NCBI RefSeq assembly: GCF_024868665.1
Contig: NC_079899.1
Span: 213,409 to 277,408 of the forward strand
Origin: Triplophysa rosa
Taxonomy: Eukaryota; Chordata; Actinopteri; Cypriniformes; Nemacheilidae
Length of the DNA stretch: 64,000 nt
Reading direction: 5' to 3'
Both the position numbers and the translations under genes were made by a program. Under the pieces are notes generated by a model. That model was not told where the DNA came from, ran no database searches, and saw nothing but the letters and a program-made list of their open reading frames with translations. Shown piece after piece: positions 21,391 to 32,699 of this stretch. The first letter of the stretch is position 1. Every line of letters starts with the position of its first letter.

Positions 21391-23489
21391 CAGAGGTCGC
21401 GTTAAACGAAAATTCTCTGTCATTGACAGATTTTTTTTTACCAGTGACGGAAAAATCTGAAGTCCGTCCGTCATTTTGACGGATTACAATGAGGGCAATT
21501 TGTAACTCCCCATTTCCCTTCATTAGAGCGTGATATGCTCGCGAAGGGACGTGCGTGTTTCACATGTCATTGTTACTGACTAGACATATGTGATGCGATC
21601 TGGGAAAACCCATCGGATGTCGTGCTGGGACGCCTATCAAAGTAAACTACAGCATGCAAAGTTTTTTATACAATGTTTTCGTAAGATGACAGAGCTCCCC
21701 ATCTCCAGCACTGGGAGTTATCTGATCGCAAAACATGCAAGGGAGGGATGATCAAAAGTCCAGACACTGTGCACATGATAAACAACGTAAAACTTGCTTC
21801 ACTGCTTATTAGTTGTTGTCCGTAATGTTTGCTAGTGTCCTTGTGTAGTGATAATGGCAGAGCTCTTGTTCTTTAAGTGTGCCCTGCACCATTTTCCTTA
21901 CTTTCGTTTTATTCAAGCGGTTTTGTACAGTATTTTTATAGACTTCAACACTGGGAAATGTTTTTTTTATTAAATTGTTATTAGAGTAAGTATTTTACTA
22001 CTCTAAAGTGACTTTTACTTGTGATACTGGACTGTTGTGCTTTTATTTTCATCACTTAACTTTAAATCCGTTTTCCTCCAAATTCCATTCCTGGAAATCC
22101 TAGCGCTTCAGCCGACCTCAGCCATAACTTTTGTTACATACACAAGGTATGAGCAAAATAAAAACTGATTTGGAAAGGGCTTGAATATGGTATCAAAAAC
22201 TGTAATATATAAATTTGCACCATGTGTTGGGTTTTCCCAGATCGAATCACATATGAACATAAACATTAAAACATTAAATATATAGATGAATATAAACAAC
22301 AACGGCTTTATTGGGCATTCAGTTGTATTAAAATACAACAAGTTCCGAGATGAAAGTACAGCGTGATGACGTCACGAACATACTAATTACCACTAGGGCT
22401 GGGCGATATGGCAAAATAGTAAACTCGATAGTTTTTTTCTATATTGATCGATAACGATATTTATTTTGATATATATTTAATTAAAAACTGTATTTAAAAG
22501 AATCTATTTTAAATACAGTTTATTAACAAAAGTTAACCTTTAACCAGTAAAATTCAATCAAATTAATGCACTGTTGCAACACAGAGGATATTAGGCCATA
22601 AACAACATGTACCAGTTCATTCAGTCTCATTTTGACTCAATTGACTCGTTAAGTAAAGGGAGTGTTCATTCAGTACATTCAACCAATGAAAGGGCTCCGT
22701 TACTGTGTCCATTCGAACGCTATTGGCTCAGCACCTGCGCACATACAAACGCTGCAATAATGTCTTGCTCGAGTAGTGGGATTCATTCAATGCATTCAGT
22801 GAACCTTAGTCTTTCAAAAAGACATCTCACATAAACTGTAGTACATTTCTTTAATCATGCAGGCATCTTACATACACGGTTCAATATTTTAATGTGCGCA
22901 CAAACTCACTTCATTACATCTCTAATCTGTACAGGGCAGCGCTGGTTTGTTTCATATGCACCAGCTCATGTTAGCAGATATGTTAACGATGCATATAAAA
23001 TCCTTTATGCTTGAGTTTCGAAGTAACTCGCTTGCAATTGCACCTCAAGTTTGTTTTGTTTAACCGACGATTGCGAAAAAAAAATAAGACACTTGATAAA
23101 CCGCGTGATGACAACTCGAGGTTAGTTTCACCTTTGTTTCCACTTCCAGTAATGTTTTCCTCCTCATGTTGAGTTTTCTTTGCCAAGTGCAGTATGAAAT
23201 GGACTTTGTACATTGACGCGCATGATAAAAGCTGCACGCTGACTGACTGTTGTTGCGTTTATTTCTGCGTTCTGTTAGACTGTAAGATTAATCCATATCG
23301 AGTCAAAATGCGAATAGTTTATCATCGTTTTTGAAATACATTCTATCGTGATTCGATATGATATCGTTTATCGGCACAGCCCTAATTACCACCTAACGCC
23401 ACCTTGCACCATAGTGACGGGTAATAATAGATTTTTATGAGCCTGTCAGTCAAAATGACGGACAATAAAAAAGTCTAGCGCAACCTCTA
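21391..23489. mobile_element. hAT-type element (CAGAGGTCGCG termini) nested in the hAT at 21154
   Basis: The left end is CAGAGGTCGCGTTAAAC and the right end GTCTAGCGCAACCTCTA. The 8-bp target duplication GTGTGTAC is perfect at 21383-21390 and 23490-23497. Subterminal GTCATTTTGACGG and TCAAAATGACGG repeat in inverse orientation. No transposase was found. Confidence 0.88.
22394..23384. mobile_element. hAT MITE with GATAT-rich ends (TAGGGCTGGGCGATA), third level
   Basis: TAGGGCTGGGCGATATGG on the left and TATCGGCACAGCCCTA on the right, with the target duplication ATTACCAC perfect at 22386-22393 and 23385-23392. Subterminal sequence is rich in ATCGATA/CGATAT motifs. No coding sequence. Confidence 0.93.
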
Positions 23490-23588
23490 GTGTGTACGTG
23501 TGAAAATGCGTGTGCTGCAGTCAGACAGAGAGGTGAGTAGCCTATAGGCCCGTCAGTTAAACAGAGTGGATGTAGCCGATGAGAGAAG

Positions 23589-23695
23589 ATGAAAAGAACG
23601 ATTGACAACTTTTTTGTGAATAATGTTAAGTTAAGGCCTGATCCGTCCGAAAATCATAAGCAGTGCTCTGACACGGAGCCATCAACCTCCCAGGT
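23589..23695 (+). pseudogene. Start of a hAT transposase gene (KIAA1586-like), truncated
   Basis: The ATG at 23589 opens MKRTIDNFFVNNVKLRPDPS and continues into a Ser/Thr/Glu-rich segment ending TEPSTSQVM. This is the N-terminal style of a large hAT transposase group in fish whose proteins start MKR.I..FF. CAG|GTTATG could be a donor at about 23695. The zinc-finger and catalytic parts are missing, so the element was internally deleted. Confidence 0.5.
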
Positions 23696-24043
23696 TATGT
23701 TAAGCCCTGGTCCATTTATCTTGAGATGTTTTAAGTTTAAATTTCAGTTCAGTGAAGCACTTTAAGCACCAACACTTCTTCAGTAAGTTACCTTTCTTGT
23801 AGAATTGTGCTTCAAATAAAGAACTTTATGTTGACCAGATTGTTAGTTAATCATTTACAATGTCAAGTCAATTTTGCCTTTATGGACAGCGATTTAAAAA
23901 AAGTGAACTGGTAAAACTGCTGTGTTAAATGTGATGCAGTCAAAAATTTGGGTGCACCTAACTTTTGTGCTGGTGCACCCAAGAAAAAAAGTTAGGCGCA
24001 CCAGTGCAACCAGTGCAAAAAGTTAGCCTGGAGCTCTGAATTG

Positions 24044-24371
24044 ACTTGAAATTTATTTTGTTTACTTTTAAGGGTGTTAAATAGTGGCAGAGTGTGGCTG
24101 TCGGATTGCTAGTATGCGGTTGTAAAGGGTTGATTTTTATATATGAATGGATTGCTGATATATTGATCGTCCTTTGTATCAAGTTTCAGAAGCCTATGAA
24201 ACATCATGCATCCATTAAGATCTTATAGATTCCTGTAATGCCATTCCAGCATCCACACGTTTTCTCTCCTTATGCTTTCCTCATATTATGACAATTTGAT
24301 ACTCTGATCTCTGTCTCAGTGAAGCAACCTCAGGTGCATCTCTCTCTCTCTCAGTCAGCATACACATACAT
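24044..24371. other. No gene recognised
   Basis: AT-rich spacer between two hAT nests, with nothing identifiable. Confidence 0.45.
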
Positions 24372-24379
24372 GGGAGCAT

Positions 24380-25406
24380 TAGGGATGTAACGATTCACTC
24401 AGCTCACGATGCGATGCGATTCAAGATTCTGATCTCACGATGCGATTTATTCACGATTTATTTTTACAAAATGAGTTGAAACAAATTAGAAATGAATAGG
24501 GTTGGGAATCATTTAAATTTTATCGATTCCGATTCCAATTCCGATTCTGCTTATCGATTTCGATTCTTATCGATTCCCAGTTTCGATTCCACAGTTGAAG
24601 TAAAACATTTAGATATCAACCTGTATGGTCATTTAGCCTGCTTATTGACTTGTTTGCAAAATATATTTATGTATTTATGAGCACCGTTTTGTGTATATTT
24701 ACACATAGAAACACACCTTTTCTGATTTTTTACAATTTGTATTATCATAGTTGAACTACATCATGGTTAAACTGCAGTTACTATAATGCAACTATGGTTA
24801 ATTTGTGATTCCTGTGCTTTGATGCAAATTCTATAGCTAAACTATGCTTACTATAGTAAAAAAATAGATAATTTTCATAAGGGCTTTTATTGAGATATCA
24901 GCAGATCATGCAACGCATGTACTTTTCTGAAAATATGCACACAGGAATTGATAAGAGGAATTCAAATTTTAATCTCAAGTATCCAATTCCTATTCCTTTC
25001 GATTCCGATCCGATTCCTAGCCTTTCGATTCCGATTCCAAATTGGAATTGATTTTCGATTCCCAACCCTAGAAATGAACAACTTCCCTTGCATTATTTCT
25101 TAAATGCTTCACGTTTCTTTGTATAATATTTTTTTATTTCAAATAACAAAACTAAACTGCAATTTTAAAACAAATTAATAATAGAAAAAGTATCTTTAAT
25201 ATAAACAAACTAATACTGTTTGTGCTTTTCTTGGATTTTTTTTGCATTTAAGAAATATCAGCATGTCCACGTTTAGGTTTGCAGTGAACATGGCGGCCCC
25301 TGCTGTTCAAAAAATGTATTGCGATTCAGTTCACACTTCAACCGATTTGAATTGTCACACATCACGATTTTCTACTGGCGTGTCACGGTGAATCGTTACA
25401 TCCCTA
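24380..25406. mobile_element. hAT MITE (TAGGGATGTAACGATTCA termini)
   Basis: The inverted termini TAGGGATGTAACGATTCAC / GTGAATCGTTACATCCCTA match with no gaps. The target duplication GGGAGCAT is perfect at 24372-24379 and 25407-25414. Repeated CACGATGCGAT motifs lie at the left end. It is interrupted by a second hAT MITE at 24497-25070. Confidence 0.95.
24497..25070. mobile_element. hAT MITE (TAGGGTTGGGAATC termini) nested in the previous element
   Basis: TAGGGTTGGGAATC and GATTCCCAACCCTA are perfect inverted ends. The target duplication GAAATGAA is perfect at 24489-24496 and 25071-25078. Subterminal arrays of CGATTCCGATTCC flank a short unique core. Confidence 0.95.
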
Positions 25407-25414
25407 GGGAGCAT

Positions 25415-26618
25415 ACATGAGCAGAAGAAAAAGACAAATACATCCAGCCCTGTTGGACTAAACTGCAAGATGAGCAAAATACATTGTCAGATGGTCTTTC
25501 TCTGTCTCATGTGTGTGCATTGAGCTGGCAGGTAGAAGCAGTGCATTTAATTCACCGCACCACTGCTGACTTGTCAATAAATTAGTGCAAATAGTCAACT
25601 GTTTAGACCTAAGATAAGAACATGAACATAATTCTGTAAATATGCACACAGTTTGCTACCCAGACGGAGGCGCTGAGTGCACTGCATTAAACAAATCTAC
25701 TGCTCCATAGGTGTATAATGATTTTGTCAGATAATGAGGCGTTTGTGGAAGTTGCTGCCGTTTTATTGTCCGTGTAGTTCCATTAAAATACAGTATGTGA
25801 CAGTTCAGAGACTGGAAGCAAAAGTGTCAACACTTGTCTAGTCTCGCATACACTGACCTTCATACTGAAGGTCTGGAACCTTTGCTGCTTTAAACGGCCA
25901 AGGTCTGGCCAAGAAGTCATATGACAGCCAGGAAAAACAACCATCGTTTCGTTTTGTGCTGTTTAGAGGCGTGGAAATGTCCCCACAGTAACAGAGCGGT
26001 GTACATTCACGAACGTGTCAAAAGTTAACAGCCACAACGTTTATGAGTTTTTGCTGTAGTAAACCTCACATACTTTTAAGAATTCAGTGATCGTGATGCA
26101 TTCTTATTGCAACCGTTGTAAACACAACAGCTTACTTCTTCGATTAGATGCCTTCATGTTGTTTCCAGGCGGACCCTTCCAGGCGGACACTCAACATCTC
26201 CCGGAAATCCTGTAGAATTCAACCAATCAAAAGACGACTACAATCTACTAAAGCTTTTCCAGTTACGTGTGCTGTATGTATCAAGCCTTGTCGAAGATCA
26301 TATCAAATTGTAGGATTTGTAGTCCTTCATTTAGTCTCTTTTAAAGGATACACAAAGTCCTCAAATCACCCACAATCCTTTGCACACATTCCCAAAACAT
26401 TGTGAGAAACGAATCTTTCGAATTTTCGAATCGAATTTTATTATGGAATTTAAGACTAAAACATATATATTTTTTAGATTAAGACACTTATGTTTTCCTT
26501 TATTTTTTTTGTAAATTCACACAGTACATAATGCTAAACTGCCCATCTTATAAAGCACTGGGAGAAGACAAACACTTAACATATGATTCATATTCAGTAT
26601 ACTGCATCAATGGAAAGC
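25415..26618. other. No gene recognised
   Basis: Intergenic or intronic DNA without identifiable genes. A local ACTGACCTTCATACTGAAGGTCTGGAA motif (split around 25851-25877) is a small inverted repeat. An AT-rich stretch at 26400-26520 borders the LTR remnant. Confidence 0.4.
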
Positions 26619-26778
26619 TGTGGACTTATTAAAAACCCCTTGGATTATATTCAGTTGTCGTCCGTCTTGTGGACATTGCACATTATGTGACAGAAAACCG
26701 GACCGTAAAAGATTTTTTATTTGCGTTTTTTCCTTTTTTGTTTTTTGTTCTTTTTTGTTCTTTTTGTCGCTCCCGGAT

Positions 26779-27955
26779 GGCATTCCCAACTGTCCAGCTC
26801 ATCCGCCTGGAGCAGGGAGACCCTTCGCTATAGGACCACATCAGGGACTTACAAACTTCCATGATTGCTCACTCTGTTTTTATTTCCACCCAGGCCTGAG
26901 CGAGCGGTGTAAGGCACGCCTCCCAGCAACGGTCCCCGGGATAAATTCTCCGCTTTTGTGGAGAGCAATGGACTGTTTTTCTCTGTCTGCCCTGCTGAGG
27001 ATATCTCCAGCCCCACTTCCAATCCAGAGTGCAGCCTGCCATCACCCCACTGCACGGAGCTTCTGCCAGAGCCCACCGCAGACAGAGAGCCCATGCCTGC
27101 CGCGATCGAGGAGCCATCGCTTAAAGGAGCGACAGAGCGGATCATCGCCCGGAGCCTGAGCTCCACGACACGTCTTACCAGGTGTGTTACCCGGAAACAC
27201 CATGTGCTGCCATAGGAGTCCTTGTGGACATCGAGGGGCTAGAGGGAAGCCCTGCCCACACTGCTGCCGCAGAGGGTGAGCTAATAGGCCTACTGGACTC
27301 TGACATAATAGACTGTGCCAATGAATTGGATTACTGGCTGCTCCCGCCCCCGCTCCTCCTTGTCTCCGCTGGTCACGCCCAGCTCCTCCTCGTCTCAGCT
27401 GGCCCCGCCCAGCTCTTCAGCAGCCAGAATCCCATCGCCAGTCTCCAGGAATGCCCTGCCCAGCCTCCCACTCCCGCCTCTTCTGTCGTTGCCAGCAAGT
27501 GAATCAGCCCTGGGTCTGCTGGCACCTGGAGATGCCTCAGCTCACTCTCTGCACTCCAGCGCCTTGGGTCGGATGAGCTTCGAGTTCTCCAGCTACCTCA
27601 GGGGTTGAGGATCCCATGTCTCCGCCTCCAGCCTCTGAGACCCGGACTCCACCTAGGCCCTCTGACCCAGCAGCTACACCTTGGCTCCCTCATCTTCACC
27701 ATGTCCCGTCAGCCCACCAGCTCCACCAGGCTCCCTTGTCTCTGGCTCCGCCTTGGTCAGTCGTCAACCATCCGTCGCCATGGGGCTCCTATCCTCCGGC
27801 TACACCTTGTCACTCCGCCCCTTCTACTCAGTCAGGCTCCTCCTTCCCCCAGCTCCACCTCCATCCTCCATCCTGGGGTCTCCTCCTGGCTGTTCTCTGG
27901 ACCACCACCTGGCTCCTCCCGCTCCAGGCTCCCTGGCTCCTCCCAGGAGTGAGGA
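26779..27955 (+). pseudogene. gag-like protein, proline-rich, frameshifted
   Basis: The ATG at 26779 opens MAFPTVQLIRLEQGDPSL and hits a stop. The LIRLEQGD...HIRDL pattern resembles the capsid-type gag segment of fish retroelements. Frames then switch: HDCSLCFYFHPGLSERCKAR in the next frame (about 26860-26920), and VDIEGLEGSPAHTAAAEGEL, then DIIDCANELDYWLLPP, around 27225-27350. A long Pro/Ser/Leu-rich tail with repeated VSAGPAQL-like units runs to about 27955. The same family occurs in minus orientation at 10160-10960. There is no zinc knuckle or protease. It would have packaged element RNA; as it stands it is non-functional. Confidence 0.65.
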
Positions 27956-28151
27956 CGCGTCGTTCCGGAGGGGGGCGTAATGTCAAACTATATTGTATTC
28001 TGTTTTGGTTTTGTCTTCTGTGGCTGATTTCCTTAGAGTCCCTCACCTGATTCTGTTTAACCTGATTATGTTCCCCTGTGTATTTAAAGGGGTCATATGG
28101 CACGAATACGTGTATTTCTGTCTTTGGTGTGTTATAAATTGCCCATGCATA

Positions 28152-29721
28152 CACTGCGTTCCAAATTATTATGCAAATGATATCTTTCTCTGGTTTTCCT
28201 AATTTGTCGATGCAAATGACAGTCAGTATAATTTTCAAGTAATCAACAGTTAGGGTACATTTGGAATTTTATTGAACAAACCTCCCACTGACAACAGTAT
28301 TTATTTAAAAAATGAAAAACTCAAAATGCACTGTTCCAAATTATTATGCACAACAGAGTTTGAAAACATTTCATAGGTTGTAAAAAACTGAAAATGGTCA
28401 TTTGTTGAATTTGCAGCATTAGGAGGTCATATTTACTGAAATCAAAAGCTATTTCAATCAAAAACATCCTAACAGGGCAAGTTACATGTTAACATAGGAC
28501 CCCTTCTTTGATATCACCTTCACAATTCTTGCATCCATTGAACTTGTGAGTTTTTGGATAGTTTCTGATTGAATTTCTTTGCAGGATGTCAGAATAGCCT
28601 CCCAGAGCTGCTGTTTTGATGCTAACTGCCTCCCACCATCATAGATCTTTCGCTTGAGGATGCTCCAAAGGTTCTCAATAGGGTTGAGGTCAGGGGAGGA
28701 TGGTGGCCACACCATGAGTTTCTCTCCTTTTATGCCCATAGCAGCCAATGACACAGAGGTATTCTTTGCAGCATGAGATGGTGCATTGTCATGCATGAAG
28801 ATGATTTTGCTACGGAAGGCATGGTTCTTCTTTTTGTACCATGGAAGAAAGTGCTCAGTCAGAAACTCTACATACCTTGCAGAGTTCATTTTCACACCTT
28901 CAGGGACCCTAAAGGGGCCCACCAGCTGTCTCCCCATGATTCCAGCCCAAAACATGACTCCGCCACCTCCTTGCTGACGTCGCAGCCTTGTTGGGACATG
29001 GTGGCCATCCACCAACCATCCACTACTCCATCCATCTGGACCATCCAGGGTTGCACGGCACTCATCAGTAAACAAGACTGTTTGAAAATTAGTCTTCATG
29101 TATGTGTGGGCCCACTGCAACCGTTTCTGCTTGTGAGCATTGGTTAGGGGTGGCCGAATAGTAGGTTTATGCACAACTGCAAGCATCTGGAGGATCCTAC
29201 ACCTTGAGGTTTTCGGGACTCCCGAGGCACCAGCAGCTTCAATTACCTGTTTGCTGCTTTGCAATGGCATTTTTGCAGCTGCTCTCTTAATCCGATGAAT
29301 TTGTCTGGAAGAAACCTTCCTCATTCTGCCTTTATCTGCACGAACCCTTCTGTGCTCTGAATCAGCCACAAATCTCTTCACAGTACGATGATCTCGCTTA
29401 AGTTTTCGTGAAATATCTAATGTTTTCATACCTTGTCCAAGACATTGCACTATTTGACGCTTTTCGGCAGCAGACAGATCCTTTTTCTTTCCCATATTGC
29501 TTGAAACCTGTGGCCTGCTTAATAATGTGGAACGTCCTTCTTAAGTAGTTTTCCTTTAATTGGGCTCACCTGGCAAACTACTTATCACAGGTGTCTGAGA
29601 TTGATTTCAGTGATCCAAAGAGCACTGAGACACAATACCATCCATAAGTTTAATTGAACAATATAAAATTAAATGTTTACGACACTTAAATCCAATTTGC
29701 ATAATAATTTGGAACGCAGTG
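28152..29721 (-). mobile_element. Complete Tc1/mariner transposon with intact transposase (DD37E)
   Basis: The TA target duplication is at 28150-28151 and 29722-29723. Outer inverted ends are CACTGCGTTCCAAATTATTA... and ...TAATTTGGAACGCAGTG. Inner copies of the same motif lie at 28329-28350 (CACTGTTCCAAATTATTATG) and about 29516-29537 (inverse, AATAATGTGGAACGTCC). The ends are therefore of the IR/DR type, with two transposase binding sites each about 180 bp apart. Length is 1570 bp, normal for the superfamily. Confidence 0.95.
28482..29495 (-). CDS. Tc1-like transposase, DD37E, intact 337-residue ORF
   Basis: The uninterrupted frame starts MGKKKDLSAAEKRQIVQ at 29495. Residues about 1-115 form paired helix-turn-helix DNA-binding modules (KTLDISRKLKRDHRTVKRF, then RQIHRIKRAA), with Arg/Lys-rich linkers that can act as nuclear localisation signals. 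The catalytic triad is visible: Asp in VLFTDECRA, Asp in IFMHDNAPSHAAKN and Glu in DLNPIENLW, with 37 residues between the last two, plus a GGGGVMFWAGI glycine-rich box. The enzyme cuts both strands at the ends and joins the element to TA sites. Length matches the family (about 340). No stop or frameshift is seen and both terminal repeats are present, so it could be active or very recently active. DD37E Tc1-like transposons are, from memory, the group described as TRT in fish and frogs. It was transcribed opposite to the host LTR element. Confidence 0.93.
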   Translation of the reverse strand: MGKKKDLSAAEKRQIVQCLGQGMKTLDISRKLKRDHRTVKRFVADSEHRRVRADKGRMRKVSSRQIHRIKRAAAKMPLQSSKQVIEAAGASGVPKTSRCRILQMLAVVHKPTIRPPLTNAHKQKRLQWAHTYMKTNFQTVLFTDECRATLDGPDGWSSGWLVDGHHVPTRLRRQQGGGGVMFWAGIMGRQLVGPFRVPEGVKMNSARYVEFLTEHFLPWYKKKNHAFRSKIIFMHDNAPSHAAKNTSVSLAAMGIKGEKLMVWPPSSPDLNPIENLWSILKRKIYDGGRQLASKQQLWEAILTSCKEIQSETIQKLTSSMDARIVKVISKKGSYVNM

Positions 29722-30141
29722 TATATTAGACACGTAAAATTGCAAAAATTAAAGTGTCGGAACAAAAGATGGATTCTATTCAAAAGCGAATGGTCACCCA
29801 GACCTGCCTGAAACGCCTCATGTAACCACACCCCCACAAATCTACATCAGTTCGTGGGATGATTTGAATAAGACTGCCCAAATGTATACGCAAGTAAGGT
29901 GGGCGTACCTATCAGTACAATTGCTTTGGAACCTGATGTTCCAAATATGGTAAGAAGCGTTACATTTCCATCACACGCCTGCAGTATTCGACCAATCACT
30001 ACGCACTGGTTAACTGGCCAATCATAGCACACCTCACTTTTCAGAGCGATGAGCTTTGTAAAAAATCTTCGCGTTTCAGAGAGGCCATGCAAAGAGGAGA
30101 TACAAACATGCAAGCATTTTTTTATCTTAAATCGTGTATAC

Positions 30142-32699
30142 TAGGGATGTTCATATTAATCGTTTAACCGTTAACCGATAGTAAAACCCTTTGACCGATT
30201 AATATTATCAGTTAAACTGTTTAATTTTTTTAATAAAAAAAAAAATTCTGTTTCGGTGTGACAATTCAGATAATAAATAATAGATTTTCATGTTTTCTGC
30301 ATGACAACGAAAAATGTGCTAATACATACTTGTTAACTTACGTCAACACGTGAAAGACGTTGGCGCGTGAAGCCACACGTGCCAACAGACATTTCGCTGA
30401 GGGAGCAAAATGAAGCGAGCGAAAAGAAGTAATGTGTGGGAGCATTTCGACAGAAAGGGCAACGAGGTAACTTGCAAAATATGCTCTGCGGTATTAAAAT
30501 ACAGCAGTGGTACAAGCACCATGCAGTATCACTTGCGAAGCCAACATCCACAAGCATCGTGTGATGACAGACAACAAACTTTGCTGTCCATGTTATCAGG
30601 GAGAAAATGCGATGCGCGGCGATCTGAGGAGATTACAAAGAGAATTTGTTCGATGGTAAAAGACATTTTGCCCATCAGTGTCATATGTGGTGAAGGATTT
30701 CAGGAGCTACTTGGGTATATTGAGCCCAATTACGGGATCCCATCAAGATTTACCGTTACCCGCAGAATTGAAGCCTTGTACGAGGAGAGGGAAAAAAACG
30801 CTTAAATCACGACTCGAAAGCACACTTTACGACTGACTGCTGGACGGCACTCACAACAGAGAGCTATATAACAGTAACGTGTCACTACATCGATGATGAC
30901 TGGCAATTTAATTCAGCCGTCCTACTAACGCAGAGCATGCCAAGCAGACACACAGCTGAGAACCTCGCAGCTAAAATTAATGATTCTGTGGAGACTTGGG
31001 GCCTCAATGGGAAAGTGTCTGCATGTGTTCACGACAATGCACGCAACATCGTGGCTGCAAACTCTCCAGGACGGGTGAACTGGGACTCGGTTCCCTGTTT
31101 TGCTCACACACTACAGCTCGCTGTAAATGATGGTTTCAATGTGTTTGTGCATCGCGTTATTGTAGCAGCTGGGCGGCTTGTCAGGCACTTTAACCACAGC
31201 ACCCCTGCATGCAAGGCACTGGAAGCTAAACAAGTCAAATGCAACTTCCGAAACACCAGCTCATTCAGTCGTGTAAAACAAGATGGAACTCGGTATGTGG
31301 CATGTTCGGAAGACTTCTTGAACAAAGGTGGGCTGTTACAGCGGTTCTTTCATGACCGAACGGTAACAAAGCTGCAAGATGCCAGAACCCTTGAGATACG
31401 AGACGAATACTGGCAGATAATGACGGAAATTACGCCCGTGTTGGAAACTTTGAAATGTGCAACCACCATCATGTCAACGGAAAAGAATGTGTCGATTTCC
31501 AACATTTACCCCATAACCTTTAGCCTCCTGAACACACACCTGATGAGAGCTGAGGATGACGGACACAGAGTAACAGAGTTCAAGGCAAAGGTTCGGCAGT
31601 CCTTAAGTGACCGCATGGAGGTAGTTATTATTCTATTTAACTTGTTATTATTATTGTTGTTGTTGTTATTATTAATATTAAAATTATTATTATGCATTAC
31701 TAAATTACATTAATTGTTCACCACAGGTTGACGCGGATGAGTTGGTGGCCAAACCTGCACTGATCGCCTCTTACCTGGATCCTCGCCATAAACATCTCCC
31801 TTTTCTTGCAAAACAACAGAAAGAAGCTAAACTTACAGAAATGTGTGCATCTTTGGCAATGGCCACTACAGAAGATGAACAAGCGGTGTCGAAGGATGCG
31901 GCTGCGCAAGCTGGAGATGAACAACGCAGCAAGAGCAATGCCATGTTGTTGCTCCTGGCAGATAACTACAGCGCCCCTCGAGAAATCACTGATTGTCCAG
32001 AAGAGGTGGATATTTATATGAGAGACAGTCCGCCCTCTTTGGATGATCGCATGAAACCCGCTTCCCGAGACTAGCCATTCTAGCGAGGCGTTACCTCTGT
32101 GTTCCCGGCACTTCCGTACCTTCCGAGAGGGTGTTTTCTGCCGCGGGCATAAGTTAAGTTAACCCCGCAGCATGTGGATATGCTCCTTTTTTTTAAAATA
32201 AAAACTAAAAGTTTTTTGACTGAGGTAGGCCAGCTCTTTTATTTTAACAAACAAAGTTTAGCCTGACGGAAAAAGTATACCTGTTCTTCAAAAAAGTTTT
32301 AAAAATAATTCACGTTGTTTTCGTTGTCATCTTAATTTGTTAACTATTTAATTTGTGATTTTTTTCAGTGTATGCCTATTTACAGTATGTTATTTGTTAT
32401 ATTTTTTTTCTAAATTTTTCTAAATTTTGAAATTATATTCTTAATTTATATTGTGAATTATATTATGTTCTTTGTTATCAAGGTTCTCTTGTGATCGTTG
32501 TTGATCCATTTTGTATGCTACTGTTTGCACTTTCATAATAAACCCATAAAAAATGTTGTTGGTGTTTTTACTGAGTCACAGACAATCGGCAACTGTATTT
32601 TTATTCAACGTCTGATTTATATCAAAATCTTATCAGTTGACGGTTAATGTTCGGTTAACGAGCGTCGGTTGAGAAAATGATCCGAAATGAACATCCCTA
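30142..32699 (+). mobile_element. hAT transposon with ZBED-type transposase gene (broken)
   Basis: TAGGGATGTTCA and TGAACATCCCTA ends, with the perfect 8-bp target duplication GTGTATAC at 30134-30141 and 32700-32707. Subterminal GTTAACCGTTAACCGAT and GGTTAACG motifs repeat near both ends. At 2558 bp it is close to a full-length autonomous element and carries its own gene (30410-32165). Confidence 0.95.
30410..32165 (+). pseudogene. hAT (Ac/ZBED-like) transposase, frameshifted, one intron
   Basis: The ATG at 30410 opens MKRAKRSNVWEHFDRKGNEV. A BED zinc finger follows: VTCKICSAVLKY, then YHLRSQHPQ (C2H2 ligands). The frame fails at an A-run near 30790 (EREKNA, stop) and resumes one base off with TDCWTALTTESY (first catalytic Asp), VSACVHDNARNIV (second Asp) and CFAHTLQLAVNDG. 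An intron at 31621-31726 (GAG|GTAGTT ... CACCACAG) joins to VDADELVAKPALIASYLDPRHK. After a stop at 32074, the hAT C-terminal dimerisation block RRYLCVPGTSVPSERVFSAA is read in another frame at about 32085-32145. All family hallmarks are present in order but at least two frame breaks disable it. Confidence 0.88.

Larger units (their letters stand above)
21154..24038 (+). mobile_element. hAT-like element, internally deleted, with nested hAT insertions
   Basis: Ends CAGGGCTCTAGAGTGCGACC and GCCTGGAGCTCTG form an imperfect inverted repeat. AATTG flanks both sides (21149-21153, 24039-24043), shorter than the usual 8 bp. A GTGCACC/GGTGCAC-rich subterminal region near 23950-24020 is typical of this fish family. 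The start of a transposase gene lies at 23589. It contains the hAT element at 21391-23489. Confidence 0.75.

Noticed and set aside
28773..29147. Plus-strand frame across the Tc1 transposon
   Set aside because: It is the reverse shadow of the intact minus-strand transposase.
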